A stretch of 5,882 nt of DNA from Firmicutes bacterium UBA993 (GCA_002292015.1 DBBD01000061.1:1-5882), one strand, 5' to 3'. Positions 1 to 5,872 are shown, numbered from the stretch's first letter. Numbers and translations are program-made. The notes: generated from the sequence alone by a model not told the origin.

Positions 1-10
1 ACTTTTTAAC

Positions 11-526
11 TCAGTTTTTTGAGGTCTTTATCCCCTTTATAACCAACCAGACTCCAAAAGCGATCATAACGATGATCCACAAGTAGTTAAGCAGGTTCAG
101 GCCTTCAAGAATGTTTCCGGTAGTGGCCATTCTGACAATTCCGGTCATAACCAGGAGGCCGGCGGCGGGATAAAGCGGCCAAAACCGATCGCCATGACCC
201 AGTTCCTTAAACCAGTAGGTGTGTACAAGAAATACCATCAAAAAGCTTAAACTCAGGAAAAGAAAGAAGAAACCGGGGTTAATTTCTCCCCCGTCGCTAC
301 CTGCGCCAAGGGAGGCAAAGAGCGCGATGGCCAGTAAAATAGTTCCGGGAATTAAAAATCCTACGTAACCGTATTCCCGACGGGCGCCAAGGATTGCGTA
401 TACGGCAAGAAAACCAAGCCCGAGGAAGTAGAGAATCGATACCCCCGGTATCACTCCCAACTGGCTTAGCAGCATGAAAACCCCGGCCAGAATTAAGATC
501 AGACCTACTTTAAAGTTTTTACTCAT
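11..526 (-). CDS. LiaI/LiaF-like polytopic membrane protein
   Basis: This 171-residue protein is almost entirely hydrophobic, with about six predicted membrane segments near residues 6-26, 29-47, 55-73, 85-103, 115-133 and 146-165. The first segment (GLILILAGVFMLLSQLGVI) and the last pair, which starts with FWPLYPAAGLL and ends with WIIVMIAFGVWLVIKG, resemble the short repeated TM unit of LiaI/LiaF and DUF5668-type proteins. Those proteins modulate envelope-stress two-component systems, and a NarL-type kinase/regulator pair lies directly upstream. The soluble C-terminal domain of true LiaF is absent, so this is LiaF-like only in its membrane part. The reading frame stays open up to 631, but I place the start at the ATG at 526. 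That ATG follows a GGGGTGA ribosome site by 5 nt and sits just downstream of an extended -10 promoter, whereas the upstream extension would be read through that promoter. Its role as modulator or output of the two-component system is inference. Confidence 0.78.
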   Translation of the reverse strand: MSKNFKVGLILILAGVFMLLSQLGVIPGVSILYFLGLGFLAVYAILGARREYGYVGFLIPGTILLAIALFASLGAGSDGGEINPGFFFLFLSLSFLMVFLVHTYWFKELGHGDRFWPLYPAAGLLVMTGIVRMATTGNILEGLNLLNYLWIIVMIAFGVWLVIKGIKTSKN

Positions 527-531
527 TTCTT

Positions 532-538
532 TCACCCC
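532..538 (-). promoter_or_regulatory. Ribosome binding site that fixes the start of the LiaF-like gene
   Basis: GGGGTGA on the minus strand ends 5 nt before the ATG at 526. It favours this start over the in-frame ATGs at 544 and 631. Confidence 0.7.
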
Positions 539-555
539 GTTCATTGTTTTTTTAT

Positions 556-564
556 ATTGTAGCA
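556..564 (-). promoter_or_regulatory. Extended -10 promoter for the LiaF-like gene
   Basis: The minus strand reads TGC-TACAAT, which is a TGn motif plus a -10 hexamer with five of six consensus bases. No good -35 lies 16-18 bp upstream, as expected for extended -10 promoters that may need an activator. The start point would be near 549, giving a leader of about 23 nt. The inverted repeat at 587-635 ends about 23 bp upstream of the TGn, in a position where an activator such as the neighbouring response regulator could bind. That last point is inference. Confidence 0.5.
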
Positions 565-586
565 GCCGGAGCGAAAGCATCCCAGT

Positions 587-635
587 AACCGGAGTCACAA
601 AAAAGTAATCTTTTTCTGTGACCACAGTCACGGTT
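587..635 (-). repeat. Large imperfect inverted repeat with three GTGAC/GTCAC half-sites
   Basis: Minus-strand arms AACCG (635-631) and CGGTT (591-587) enclose a strong hairpin at 622-594. There GTCACA pairs with TGTGAC and AAAAAG pairs with CTTTTT around an ATTA loop, giving about 12 bp with one bulged G. The same GTCAC (622-618) can instead pair with GTGAC at 631-627 across a TGTG loop, so two hairpins compete for one strand. No T-run follows, so it is not a standard terminator. It lies in the gap between the response regulator and the LiaF-like gene and could be an operator, an mRNA processing or stability element, or an attenuator. Confidence 0.6.
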
Positions 636-645
636 TGAAGCGACT

Positions 646-1308
646 TTATAGCAATTGATTGTTCAGTGCCAGAAGGACTGCCTGGGTGCGATCATTTGTG
701 CCCAGCTTACCATAGATAGAAGAAACCTGGTTCTTTACTGTTCCTTCACTGAGGCAAAGTTTCTCCGCAATTTCGCTGTTATGTAAGCCTTCGGCCATCA
801 GGGAAAGGATCTTTCTTTCTCTCAGTGTAAGCTGTTCAATCAGCCTCTCGCCCTCTGCTCCGCTTTTTGGGACGGCACCTGTTCCAACCGCCCGTCCAAC
901 CAGCTTTGCGGCAATATCAGGCTGCAGGACAATATCACCACCGGCGGTAGCCCGGATGGTAGAAAGCAGCTTCTCGGAAGGCAAATCTTTAAGCAAGTAG
1001 GTTTTTGCCCCGGCCTGAAGCGCCTTGATTATCAACTCATCATCATCAAAAGTGGTAAGCACTATCACTTTTACCTCCGGGAACCGGGCAGTGATTAACC
1101 TGGTTGCCTCAACACCGTCCATAATAGGCATTCGAATATCCATCAGGATAATGTCCGGGCGCAGACTCTGACATAGCTCCAGCGCCTCGCTGCCGTTTGC
1201 AGCCGTACCGGGAACTACCAAATCTTTTTCCAGCTCAATGATAGTTTTTAAACCATCCCGCATTAACCGCTGATCGTCGGCGATCAGGATCCTGATTTGA
1301 TCCTTCAT
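646..1308 (-). CDS. NarL/FixJ-family response regulator (LiaR/DesR-like)
   Basis: This 220-residue protein has an N-terminal receiver domain (about 5-120) and a C-terminal LuxR-type helix-turn-helix (about 158-215), the usual length and order for the family. The acidic pocket is D11/D12, the phosphoacceptor is D57 in LMDIRMPIMDG, and the switch residues are T85 and K107, so all catalytic positions are intact. The DNA-binding part shows LTLRERKILSLMAEGL followed by the recognition helix region LSEGTVKNQVSSIYGKLG. It should dimerise on phosphorylation by the adjacent kinase and act as a cytoplasmic transcription factor. The ATG lies only 4 bp after the kinase TAA, and its GGAGG ribosome site (1322-1318) overlaps the last kinase codons, which implies co-transcription and probable translational coupling. 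One small oddity is proline at residue 33, where many relatives have glycine or valine (VVGEA type). Targets are unknown; autoregulation or control of the LiaF-like gene is plausible. Confidence 0.95.
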   Translation of the reverse strand: MKDQIRILIADDQRLMRDGLKTIIELEKDLVVPGTAANGSEALELCQSLRPDIILMDIRMPIMDGVEATRLITARFPEVKVIVLTTFDDDELIIKALQAGAKTYLLKDLPSEKLLSTIRATAGGDIVLQPDIAAKLVGRAVGTGAVPKSGAEGERLIEQLTLRERKILSLMAEGLHNSEIAEKLCLSEGTVKNQVSSIYGKLGTNDRTQAVLLALNNQLL

Positions 1309-1312
1309 TTAA

Positions 1313-2488
1313 TTAATCCTCCAGGACCAGGCGTACTGTAAAACCCGAACCGAAAGCATTAATAAAATAGATGTTTGCTCCGATGGCTGACGCGCGCTCA
1401 CGCATTCCCCTGATACCGTAACCTTCGAGCAGAACGGGGCAACCACTGCCGTTATCGGCGATCTCCACCAATAAACGGTGATCCCTGCGTTGCAAATCAA
1501 CAGCAATGAGCGTTGCTTCACTGTGACGAATACTATTGGTAATGCTTTCCTGAATAATGCGGTAAAACGAAAACTCCAGCGGCGCCGGTAGCTTCAGATC
1601 TTCCTGCAGGTTAAAGGCAATCTCAATCCCCCTGCCGGAATAGTCGCGGGCCAAACCTTTTAGGGCAGCAAAAAAGTCAAGCCCTTCCGCCTCTCCATGC
1701 CTGAGCGTTTTAACAGTCTGGCGAACCTGCTCAAGGCCTTTCCTCGCTTGTTCCTGGCTTTTTTCAATCTCTGAAAGCACTTTCTGCCAATCAGTCAGGG
1801 CCAGTTTCTTACCGGCTTCAAGGGAAACGACAATCGCCGTAAGAGTGTGGGCCATTGTATCGTGCAGTTCGCGGGCCAGGCGGGATCTTTCTGCTGCTGC
1901 GGCAAGCTGTTCGCGCTCCTTGCTGATTTCAATCAGCTTATAATAGGCTGATTCAAGCTCGTTGCGGGAGCGATCGAGTTCCATAAGGGCCTTTTCCGCC
2001 CTTTCTTTTTCTTCTAACTGCCGCCGGGCTACATAACTGATAGCATAGGCAAAAAGCATAAAAATTGAGTTGATTAAAATCATTAATACATGGTTCCAGT
2101 TAAGATTAGCCCGCCAATGGAGCCCCAATACGCTGACCATGATAAAACCGACGAGAGAGCTGATCAATAACTGCTCACCGGTAGGACGCGGCAGAGAGAT
2201 CAAGCTTTCGGCAATAATGATTATCAGGAGAATACTGCCGACAACAGAACCGTCAAGAAAAATAAACAGCATAATCAGGGCAAGCTGGAAGAAAAAGCTC
2301 GGTTTGACCATATGCTCTGCTTTCTGTTCCAGAAAGAAAAACCGGATGCTGTCAACGGCAAGAATAGCCAACAGAATATAGATTGGTATGCTGACAGCAA
2401 AACCGCTGTTGTTGACAGCAACCCATAATACTGCCATGTAACCGCTGTACTTGACCAGCTTAAGGATAAATGCTGTTTTCTGATCCAT
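1313..2488 (-). CDS. HPK7/NarL-type sensor histidine kinase with six-TM sensor region
   Basis: This 391-residue inner-membrane kinase has about six hydrophobic segments near residues 11-27, 32-52, 65-79, 82-98, 107-123 and 134-153, with almost no extracytoplasmic loop. A charged coiled-coil/signalling helix (about 155-205) leads to the HisKA_3 dimerisation helix, with phospho-accepting H209 in ERSRLARELHDTMAH. The HATPase domain follows, with the N box around N318 (ESITNSIRH), G1 at D345 (DNGSG) and G2 as GYGIRGMRERA. Every catalytic motif is present. The compact multi-span sensor resembles DesK/YxjM-type kinases more than the two-TM LiaS, and suggests that it senses a membrane state, a lipophilic compound or a partner membrane protein. 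The LiaF-like protein nearby is a candidate partner. The frame extends to a TTG at 2509, but the ATG at 2488 is preferred because it follows an AAAGGA site by 10 nt. The response regulator begins 4 bp after the stop. Confidence 0.93.
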   Translation of the reverse strand: MDQKTAFILKLVKYSGYMAVLWVAVNNSGFAVSIPIYILLAILAVDSIRFFFLEQKAEHMVKPSFFFQLALIMLFIFLDGSVVGSILLIIIIAESLISLPRPTGEQLLISSLVGFIMVSVLGLHWRANLNWNHVLMILINSIFMLFAYAISYVARRQLEEKERAEKALMELDRSRNELESAYYKLIEISKEREQLAAAAERSRLARELHDTMAHTLTAIVVSLEAGKKLALTDWQKVLSEIEKSQEQARKGLEQVRQTVKTLRHGEAEGLDFFAALKGLARDYSGRGIEIAFNLQEDLKLPAPLEFSFYRIIQESITNSIRHSEATLIAVDLQRRDHRLLVEIADNGSGCPVLLEGYGIRGMRERASAIGANIYFINAFGSGFTVRLVLED

Positions 2489-2498
2489 CCGGCAATGT

Positions 2499-2504
2499 TC
2501 CTTT
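2499..2504 (-). promoter_or_regulatory. Ribosome binding site that fixes the kinase start
   Basis: AAAGGA on the minus strand lies 10 nt before the ATG at 2488. It falls inside the longer frame that starts with TTG at 2509, so the TTG start would leave the site within coding sequence. Confidence 0.5.
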
Positions 2505-2509
2505 ATCAA

Positions 2510-2647
2510 GTTTAATCTTTGAAGCTCTGCCTATAACTTATCATATGCGACAGGCCGCGGGTAGCCGCCACTTTTTTGTTTTTTATACACGCAGGCACTG
2601 CAGTTATGCCCCGGCTATCTTTGCTTTGCTCCTACCGGAGCGCACAA
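2510..2647 (-). other. Gap between comEC and the kinase with possible leader-RNA structure
   Basis: No gene is visible here. Read on the minus strand it holds, in order: a 5-bp hairpin GCTCC-GGTA-GGAGC (2641-2628); TAGCCG (2617-2612), which is complementary to CGGCTA (2567-2562); between those arms, a GGCA/TGCC hairpin (2610-2594) containing the palindrome ACTGCAGT; an A-rich stretch (about 2585-2571); and a competing GCGG-CTAC-CCGC hairpin that shares the CGGCTA bases. A TATGAT hexamer (2545-2540) could be a -10 element but has no -35 at the right distance. There is no T-run after any hairpin, so no terminator for comEC is evident. It may be a structured leader of the kinase operon or only an operon spacer. 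I could not match it to a known riboswitch. Confidence 0.35.
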
Positions 2648-5155
2648 TCATCTAACCACCGCCGGCGATCCGGTAACAGTGACTTCGAGTTCCCGGCCAT
2701 TTGTCCTACAGATTATGGCACCATGAAAATCTGTACGGTAGAATGGCACTCCTGCCTCCTCAAGAGCCTCAAGCAAATGTGGGTGGGGATGGCCGAAAGA
2801 ATTTACCCCGACCTGGATCACTGCCAGATCAGGCTGTGCCGTTTCGAGCAACTTGGCAATCGAAGGCAGGTAACCGCCATGATGTGGTATTTGCAGCAAG
2901 TCGACATTCAGATCGGGATAGCGGTTGAGCAAATCGAGCACAGCAGTATTTTCGATATCACCGGTTAAGAGAACTTCTACTTCTTTGTACTGCAGCAACA
3001 AAACAAGCGAGTTGTTATTCAGCTCGCTGCCGTCACCCCTGATTAGGTCATCCGGAGGGCTTAAAACTCTTAGTTGTAGCTCAGAGCCGCTACGCCAACT
3101 CAAGCCGGCGGAGGCAACTTCCACCGGAATCCCTTCTCCTGCCGCCTTATTAAGCAAATTCAGATAATGGGGTGAATCGCTGCTCACCGGTGAAATTAAA
3201 AAACCACCGATCGGTATTTGCCCTACCAGGTAGAGAAAACCGCCAAAGTGGTCTTCATGGGGATGAGTTACTATAGCCAGATCGATTTCACTAATTCCCT
3301 GGTATCTTAGAAATGGCAACACCACTTTTTCGCCAGTTACTCCGGGATCTGCACTGTAAGTCGGCTCTCCTCCCGCATCAACCAGAATGTTTACCCCGCA
3401 TGGTGTCTCTAACAGAACTGATGCTCCCTGGCCCACATCAATAAAGGTGATATTTAAATCTTTTTGCCCGGGAAATAGAATTCCGGTCCACACAAAGATA
3501 ACAGCCGTAAAAAATGCGAGGATTGTAACCGTTTTCGACAGCCTGGGGTTTTTTAAGTAATGTCTGCCGGCACCGGCCTTAAGATAAGCTACATAAGAAA
3601 GATCTTTCCTCGCGGCCAAACGCTTTTCCCAGCTGTAATAGCTTACCAGAAAACCAATAATAAAAAGATAGGTTATAACCAGGGTTGGTGTCCGGGGCGG
3701 ACTTAAGGCAAAGTAAAAACCGGGAATACTGCTGAACGCTGAGATGAAGAGCAGCAGCTCCAACAGCGGCCGGGCAGCCCAGAGCAACAGCTCCCCCGCA
3801 AAAGGGATTATTAAACCGAAAAGCGCACCGGCCAAACCGAAGCCGACAACAAAAGCGATCAGCGGCAAAAAGAGCAGATTGAAGAGCAGTGCGCCTGCAG
3901 CAAGATGATGAAAATAGTAAATGCTTAAGGGCAACACTCCTATCTGGGCCGCTGTAGTTACCGCAAGGGGAGCACGGATAAAGCCCGGTATGCGTGCTGC
4001 TACCAGCAATTGATCAAGTGGACGGTAGAGATAAATCAGGGCCAGGGTTGCAGTGTAAGAGAGCTGAAAACCAACTGAAAACAGCAGTAGGGGGTTGAAA
4101 AACAAGGTCACCAGGGCAGCAAAAGAAATCGCCGTCGGCAGATCATTTTCCCGATCCAGAAGCACTGCACCCATAACCATTGAGATCATGATTGCCGCCC
4201 GCAAAGCAGAAGGGCGCATGCCGGTTAAATAAGCATAAGCAAAAACCAGAACAATTGCCAGGATTAACGGTAAGCGGCCTTTGAAACGCAGGCGACTGAA
4301 GAGCCCGATGATCATGGCAGCAACCAGCCCGACATGCAATCCGGAAACAGCCATCAGGTGGCCGGTACCGGCTTTTCTGAAGTTTTCTTCAACCGCTGCC
4401 GGCAGCTGCTCCCGCCGACCAAAAAGTATGGCCGTTAAAAGGTTCGAGGACGGTACCGGAAGGGTCGTATTGATAAAAGCAATCATCTGCTGTCTTAAAT
4501 TGATGGCAGAGCCGGCCAGAGTATTAGTTTTACTGGTTTCCAGCCGATCCACCTGCGACGGGTTGGGATAAGCAAGAGCATCAGTCCCCTGGCTGCGCAG
4601 AAAAAAACGGTAATCAAAACCACCCGGATTACGCAAACCTTTTGGTTCAACGATAACTGCCCGCAGGCGCAACCAGTCTCCGTACTGAAAATCTGCATGA
4701 TCATTGCCATAGATTCGCACCAGCAGTCTCCCGCCGGCATTTTCCCTGCCGTTGCCGGTTTCGACAGTTTCAACCTGTAACAAGTAGGCGCTTGACTCCT
4801 GATCGAAAAATGGTTCTTCAACCACCACACCTTCGATGTATACATGCTTACCGGTATATTGCAGGATGCTTTTTGCTGAAGGAGTAGCTGTAAAAACAAA
4901 GGCTACCACGCCGGAAGATAAAACCAAAAACAGCAGGCCGACTCTGTAATTATTAGCCAGCCCGAAAAACCGAAGCGCCGCCAGGGAAATAAATGAACCG
5001 CCAGCGAACCAATAAAACAACGGTGTTTCAGCAATCCAAAACCGGCCGAGTATAATGCCGGCTACATAGGCCATGGTTACTAAAACCAGGTCGCGATTTC
5101 CCAAAATACTGCGGAACCAACTCTGTGTGGTTACTGTATTGTCTGCTGTAATCAT
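2648..5155 (-). CDS. comEC: DNA internalisation-related competence protein ComEC/Rec2
   Basis: This 835-residue polytopic membrane protein is thought to form the channel that carries single-stranded DNA across the cytoplasmic membrane during natural transformation. Three TM segments (about 24-90) precede the OB-like DUF4131 region (about 105-205), which carries the signature NPGGFDYRFFL starting at N176. The Competence domain (about 225-510) includes GTGHLMAVSGLHVG (H266, H274) and LTGMRPSALRAA, followed by many TM helices. The C-terminal metallo-beta-lactamase domain starts at FIDVGQG (D573) and has the complete motif H631-P-H633-E-D635-H636, the NNNSLVLLL block, LLTGDIE (D733), PHHGG (H758, H759) and FGHPHPHLLEALEEAG. 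All metal-binding positions look intact, so a nuclease-type function is plausible. The length is normal and no frameshift is seen. The ATG at 5155 is the first possible start, because an in-frame TAA lies 12 nt upstream. It has only a weak AAAG ribosome site, which suggests low expression. No comEA or comEB is present beside it. Confidence 0.96.
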   Translation of the reverse strand: MITADNTVTTQSWFRSILGNRDLVLVTMAYVAGIILGRFWIAETPLFYWFAGGSFISLAALRFFGLANNYRVGLLFLVLSSGVVAFVFTATPSAKSILQYTGKHVYIEGVVVEEPFFDQESSAYLLQVETVETGNGRENAGGRLLVRIYGNDHADFQYGDWLRLRAVIVEPKGLRNPGGFDYRFFLRSQGTDALAYPNPSQVDRLETSKTNTLAGSAINLRQQMIAFINTTLPVPSSNLLTAILFGRREQLPAAVEENFRKAGTGHLMAVSGLHVGLVAAMIIGLFSRLRFKGRLPLILAIVLVFAYAYLTGMRPSALRAAIMISMVMGAVLLDRENDLPTAISFAALVTLFFNPLLLFSVGFQLSYTATLALIYLYRPLDQLLVAARIPGFIRAPLAVTTAAQIGVLPLSIYYFHHLAAGALLFNLLFLPLIAFVVGFGLAGALFGLIIPFAGELLLWAARPLLELLLFISAFSSIPGFYFALSPPRTPTLVITYLFIIGFLVSYYSWEKRLAARKDLSYVAYLKAGAGRHYLKNPRLSKTVTILAFFTAVIFVWTGILFPGQKDLNITFIDVGQGASVLLETPCGVNILVDAGGEPTYSADPGVTGEKVVLPFLRYQGISEIDLAIVTHPHEDHFGGFLYLVGQIPIGGFLISPVSSDSPHYLNLLNKAAGEGIPVEVASAGLSWRSGSELQLRVLSPPDDLIRGDGSELNNNSLVLLLQYKEVEVLLTGDIENTAVLDLLNRYPDLNVDLLQIPHHGGYLPSIAKLLETAQPDLAVIQVGVNSFGHPHPHLLEALEEAGVPFYRTDFHGAIICRTNGRELEVTVTGSPAVVR

Positions 5156-5175
5156 CGCTTTACTTTAGTCTATTT

Positions 5176-5195
5176 ATTTGAAAACCTTGTCAAAT
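5176..5195 (-). promoter_or_regulatory. Possible comEC -35 element within a 6-bp inverted repeat
   Basis: The minus strand shows ATTTGA, 8 nt, TCAAAT, and the perfect -35 hexamer TTGACA (5193-5188) overlaps the first arm. At 17-bp spacing the candidate -10 is only GACTAA (5170-5165). The start codon at 5155 would then lie very close to the start point. It may be a weak, repressible or activator-dependent promoter, or only a chance palindrome. Confidence 0.25.
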
Positions 5196-5232
5196 ACACC
5201 AAAGGTCACTTCGCGCTGCCCAGGCGCCGGAG

Positions 5233-5290
5233 CCGGGGTGAGACAAAATGCCGCTTACCGTTCCGGTTTTCCCGGCGGAATTAACCCCGG
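5233..5290 (-). repeat. 58-bp inverted repeat with nested GC hairpins
   Basis: The outer arms CCGGGGT and ACCCCGG are a perfect 7-bp, GC-rich match. Inside them, TTCCG/CGGAA (5280-5261) or, alternatively, CCGG/CCGG around a 5-nt GAAAA loop can form, and CCGC (5278-5275) can also pair with GCGG (5254-5251). The inner helices are mutually exclusive. A stable branched RNA upstream of comEC is the simplest reading. Confidence 0.5.
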
Positions 5291-5300
5291 ATTATTCAGC

Positions 5301-5324
5301 TGACAGCTTATAATTCCTCTGTCA
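5301..5324 (-). repeat. 6-bp inverted repeat just after the small-gene stop codon
   Basis: TGACAG and CTGTCA are perfect complements separated by 12 nt, starting 10 nt past the TAG stop of the upstream gene. The downstream bases are GCTGAATAAT rather than a T-run, so terminator function is doubtful. It could be a 3'-end stabilising hairpin or an operator. Confidence 0.35.
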
Positions 5325-5334
5325 AGATAGCCTT

Positions 5335-5760
5335 CTATTCTTCGATGATCACCTCACGGGTGGCACGGATCTGATCGCCAACGATGGCTACTATACGGTA
5401 GAGACCGGGACTGCTAAAAAAAACAAGACTGTAATGATCGTGATCATCAATTTCAACATCGAATGGTTCCTGGGCAAGAATCTGATCATTTTTGGTATCT
5501 ACCAACTGAAATTTAATTTGCTCGTTTTCAAAAGGTCCGTTGTTTTCAAAATGGATATAGAAATCCTGATTGATTTTAAAGGTATCGCTGACCAATGCGA
5601 TTAAATTATTGTCATCCAGCTCAAGACCGGTTTCAATAAAGGCGCCGTCTATGGAGGTGCTTTCGGGTGTTCTCAGTTCAGCGTCGCTAAAAAATCTTGT
5701 AACCGTCACCGCCGTAATTATGGCAATTACAGAAAATACTATAGCAAACCGCATCACCAT
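5335..5760 (-). CDS. Small membrane-anchored extracytoplasmic protein, function unknown
   Basis: I do not recognise this 141-residue protein. It has one N-terminal hydrophobic segment (about residues 5-21, FAIVFSVIAIITAVTV) that acts as a signal anchor or uncleaved signal peptide, with no lipobox cysteine; the mature part has no cysteine at all. Residues 60-141 alternate hydrophobic and polar residues like a small beta-sandwich, with an acidic and histidine-containing patch (about 101-109, including DDHDH) and a closing strand pair PGLYRIVAIVGDQIRATREV typical of Ig-like or YtkA-like folds. The DDHDH patch could bind a metal, but this is speculative. The frame opens at a GTG at 5775. I prefer the ATG at 5760 because GTGAGG lies 9 nt ahead of it and the more distal AGGAG falls at or before the predicted transcription start. 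Its promoter is visible, and the next gene, comEC, is 179 bp away. Any role in competence is unproven. Confidence 0.75.
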   Translation of the reverse strand: MVMRFAIVFSVIAIITAVTVTRFFSDAELRTPESTSIDGAFIETGLELDDNNLIALVSDTFKINQDFYIHFENNGPFENEQIKFQLVDTKNDQILAQEPFDVEIDDHDHYSLVFFSSPGLYRIVAIVGDQIRATREVIIEE

Positions 5761-5769
5761 GGCTGTTCG

Positions 5770-5775
5770 CCTCAC
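5770..5775 (-). promoter_or_regulatory. Ribosome binding site that favours the ATG at 5760
   Basis: GTGAGG is spaced 9 nt from the ATG at 5760. The alternative GTG start overlaps this site, and its own upstream AGGAG (5795-5791) is 15 nt away, which is too far for efficient initiation. Confidence 0.45.
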
Positions 5776-5795
5776 AATTTTAAGTACTTTCTCCT

Positions 5796-5823
5796 ATTCT
5801 ACTCCATTTTGAACATTCTTCAA
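5796..5823 (-). promoter_or_regulatory. Sigma-A-type promoter of the small anchored-protein gene
   Basis: On the minus strand TTGAAG (5823-5818, four of six -35 bases) is followed after 16 bp by TAGAAT (5801-5796, five of six -10 bases). Transcription would start near 5789, giving a leader of roughly 29 nt before the ATG at 5760. This is the best-looking promoter in the window, and it could also drive the downstream genes by readthrough. Confidence 0.6.
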
Positions 5824-5872
5824 TAGAAATTTTTTGGTCTTGAAGGAGATGGAACCAATCCTGTAGAATGTT
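5812..5872. repeat. Widely spaced 8-bp inverted repeat at the small-gene promoter
   Basis: AACATTCT (5812-5819) and AGAATGTT (5865-5872) are perfect complements separated by 45 bp. The proximal arm overlaps the last bases of the -35 hexamer and the spacer, and the distal arm is about 42 bp upstream of the -35. The spacing suits two half-sites for a looping or dimeric regulator, but chance is possible. Confidence 0.35.

Larger units (their letters stand above)
5161..5334 (-). other. Structured gap between the small anchored-protein gene and comEC
   Basis: This stretch of about 175 bp has no gene on either strand but several inverted repeats. In minus-strand order these are TGACAG/CTGTCA (5324-5301), CCGGGGT/ACCCCGG (5290-5233) with inner hairpins, GCGC-N7-GCGC (5227-5213) and ATTTGA/TCAAAT (5195-5176). 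A perfect TTGACA at 5193-5188 lies inside the last repeat, but the hexamer 17 bp further on (GACTAA) is a poor -10. None of the hairpins is followed by a T-run, so there is no clear terminator. It could be a structured 5' leader or attenuator for comEC. I compared it by memory with ZTP, c-di-AMP, cobalamin, c-di-GMP and Moco riboswitches and found no full match. Confidence 0.45.

Noticed and set aside
527..631. 35-residue N-terminal extension of the LiaF-like protein
   Set aside because: It is polar and unlike the family, overlaps the hairpin and the extended -10 promoter, and has no good ribosome site; the ATG at 526 has one.
2070..2381. Plus-strand reading frame opposite the kinase
   Set aside because: It is the antisense shadow of the kinase TM region, with no domain signature or convincing ribosome site. 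The same applies to other plus-strand frames opposite comEC and to the minus-strand frame at 4495-4899.
2489..2509. TTG start for the histidine kinase, seven codons upstream
   Set aside because: TTG is a weak start, and the AAAGGA ribosome site falls inside the extension at a workable distance from the ATG at 2488.
2571..2586. T-rich tract on the plus strand after a GC-rich segment, resembling an intrinsic terminator for plus-strand transcription
   Set aside because: No plus-strand gene precedes it, and the preceding stem is only 4 bp; on the minus strand the tract is A-rich and cannot serve as a terminator.
2594..2641. c-di-GMP (GEMM) riboswitch, because of CTCCGGTAGG and GCAAAGC segments
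   Set aside because: The segments occur in the wrong order and the GGCAAA...GAAA tetraloop-receptor part is missing, so the match is probably chance.
5213..5290. ZTP (pfl) riboswitch suggested by CGCCTGGGCA
   Set aside because: The conserved 5' part (GTGACTGGCG-like strand and its P1 partner) is not found upstream, so the similarity is limited to one short segment; kept only as an unclassified structured region.
5301..5325. TTGACA at 5325-5320 as a comEC promoter
   Set aside because: The nearest -10-like hexamer (AATAAT) is 24 bp away, which is too far for sigma-A; at 17 bp the bases are CAGCTG.
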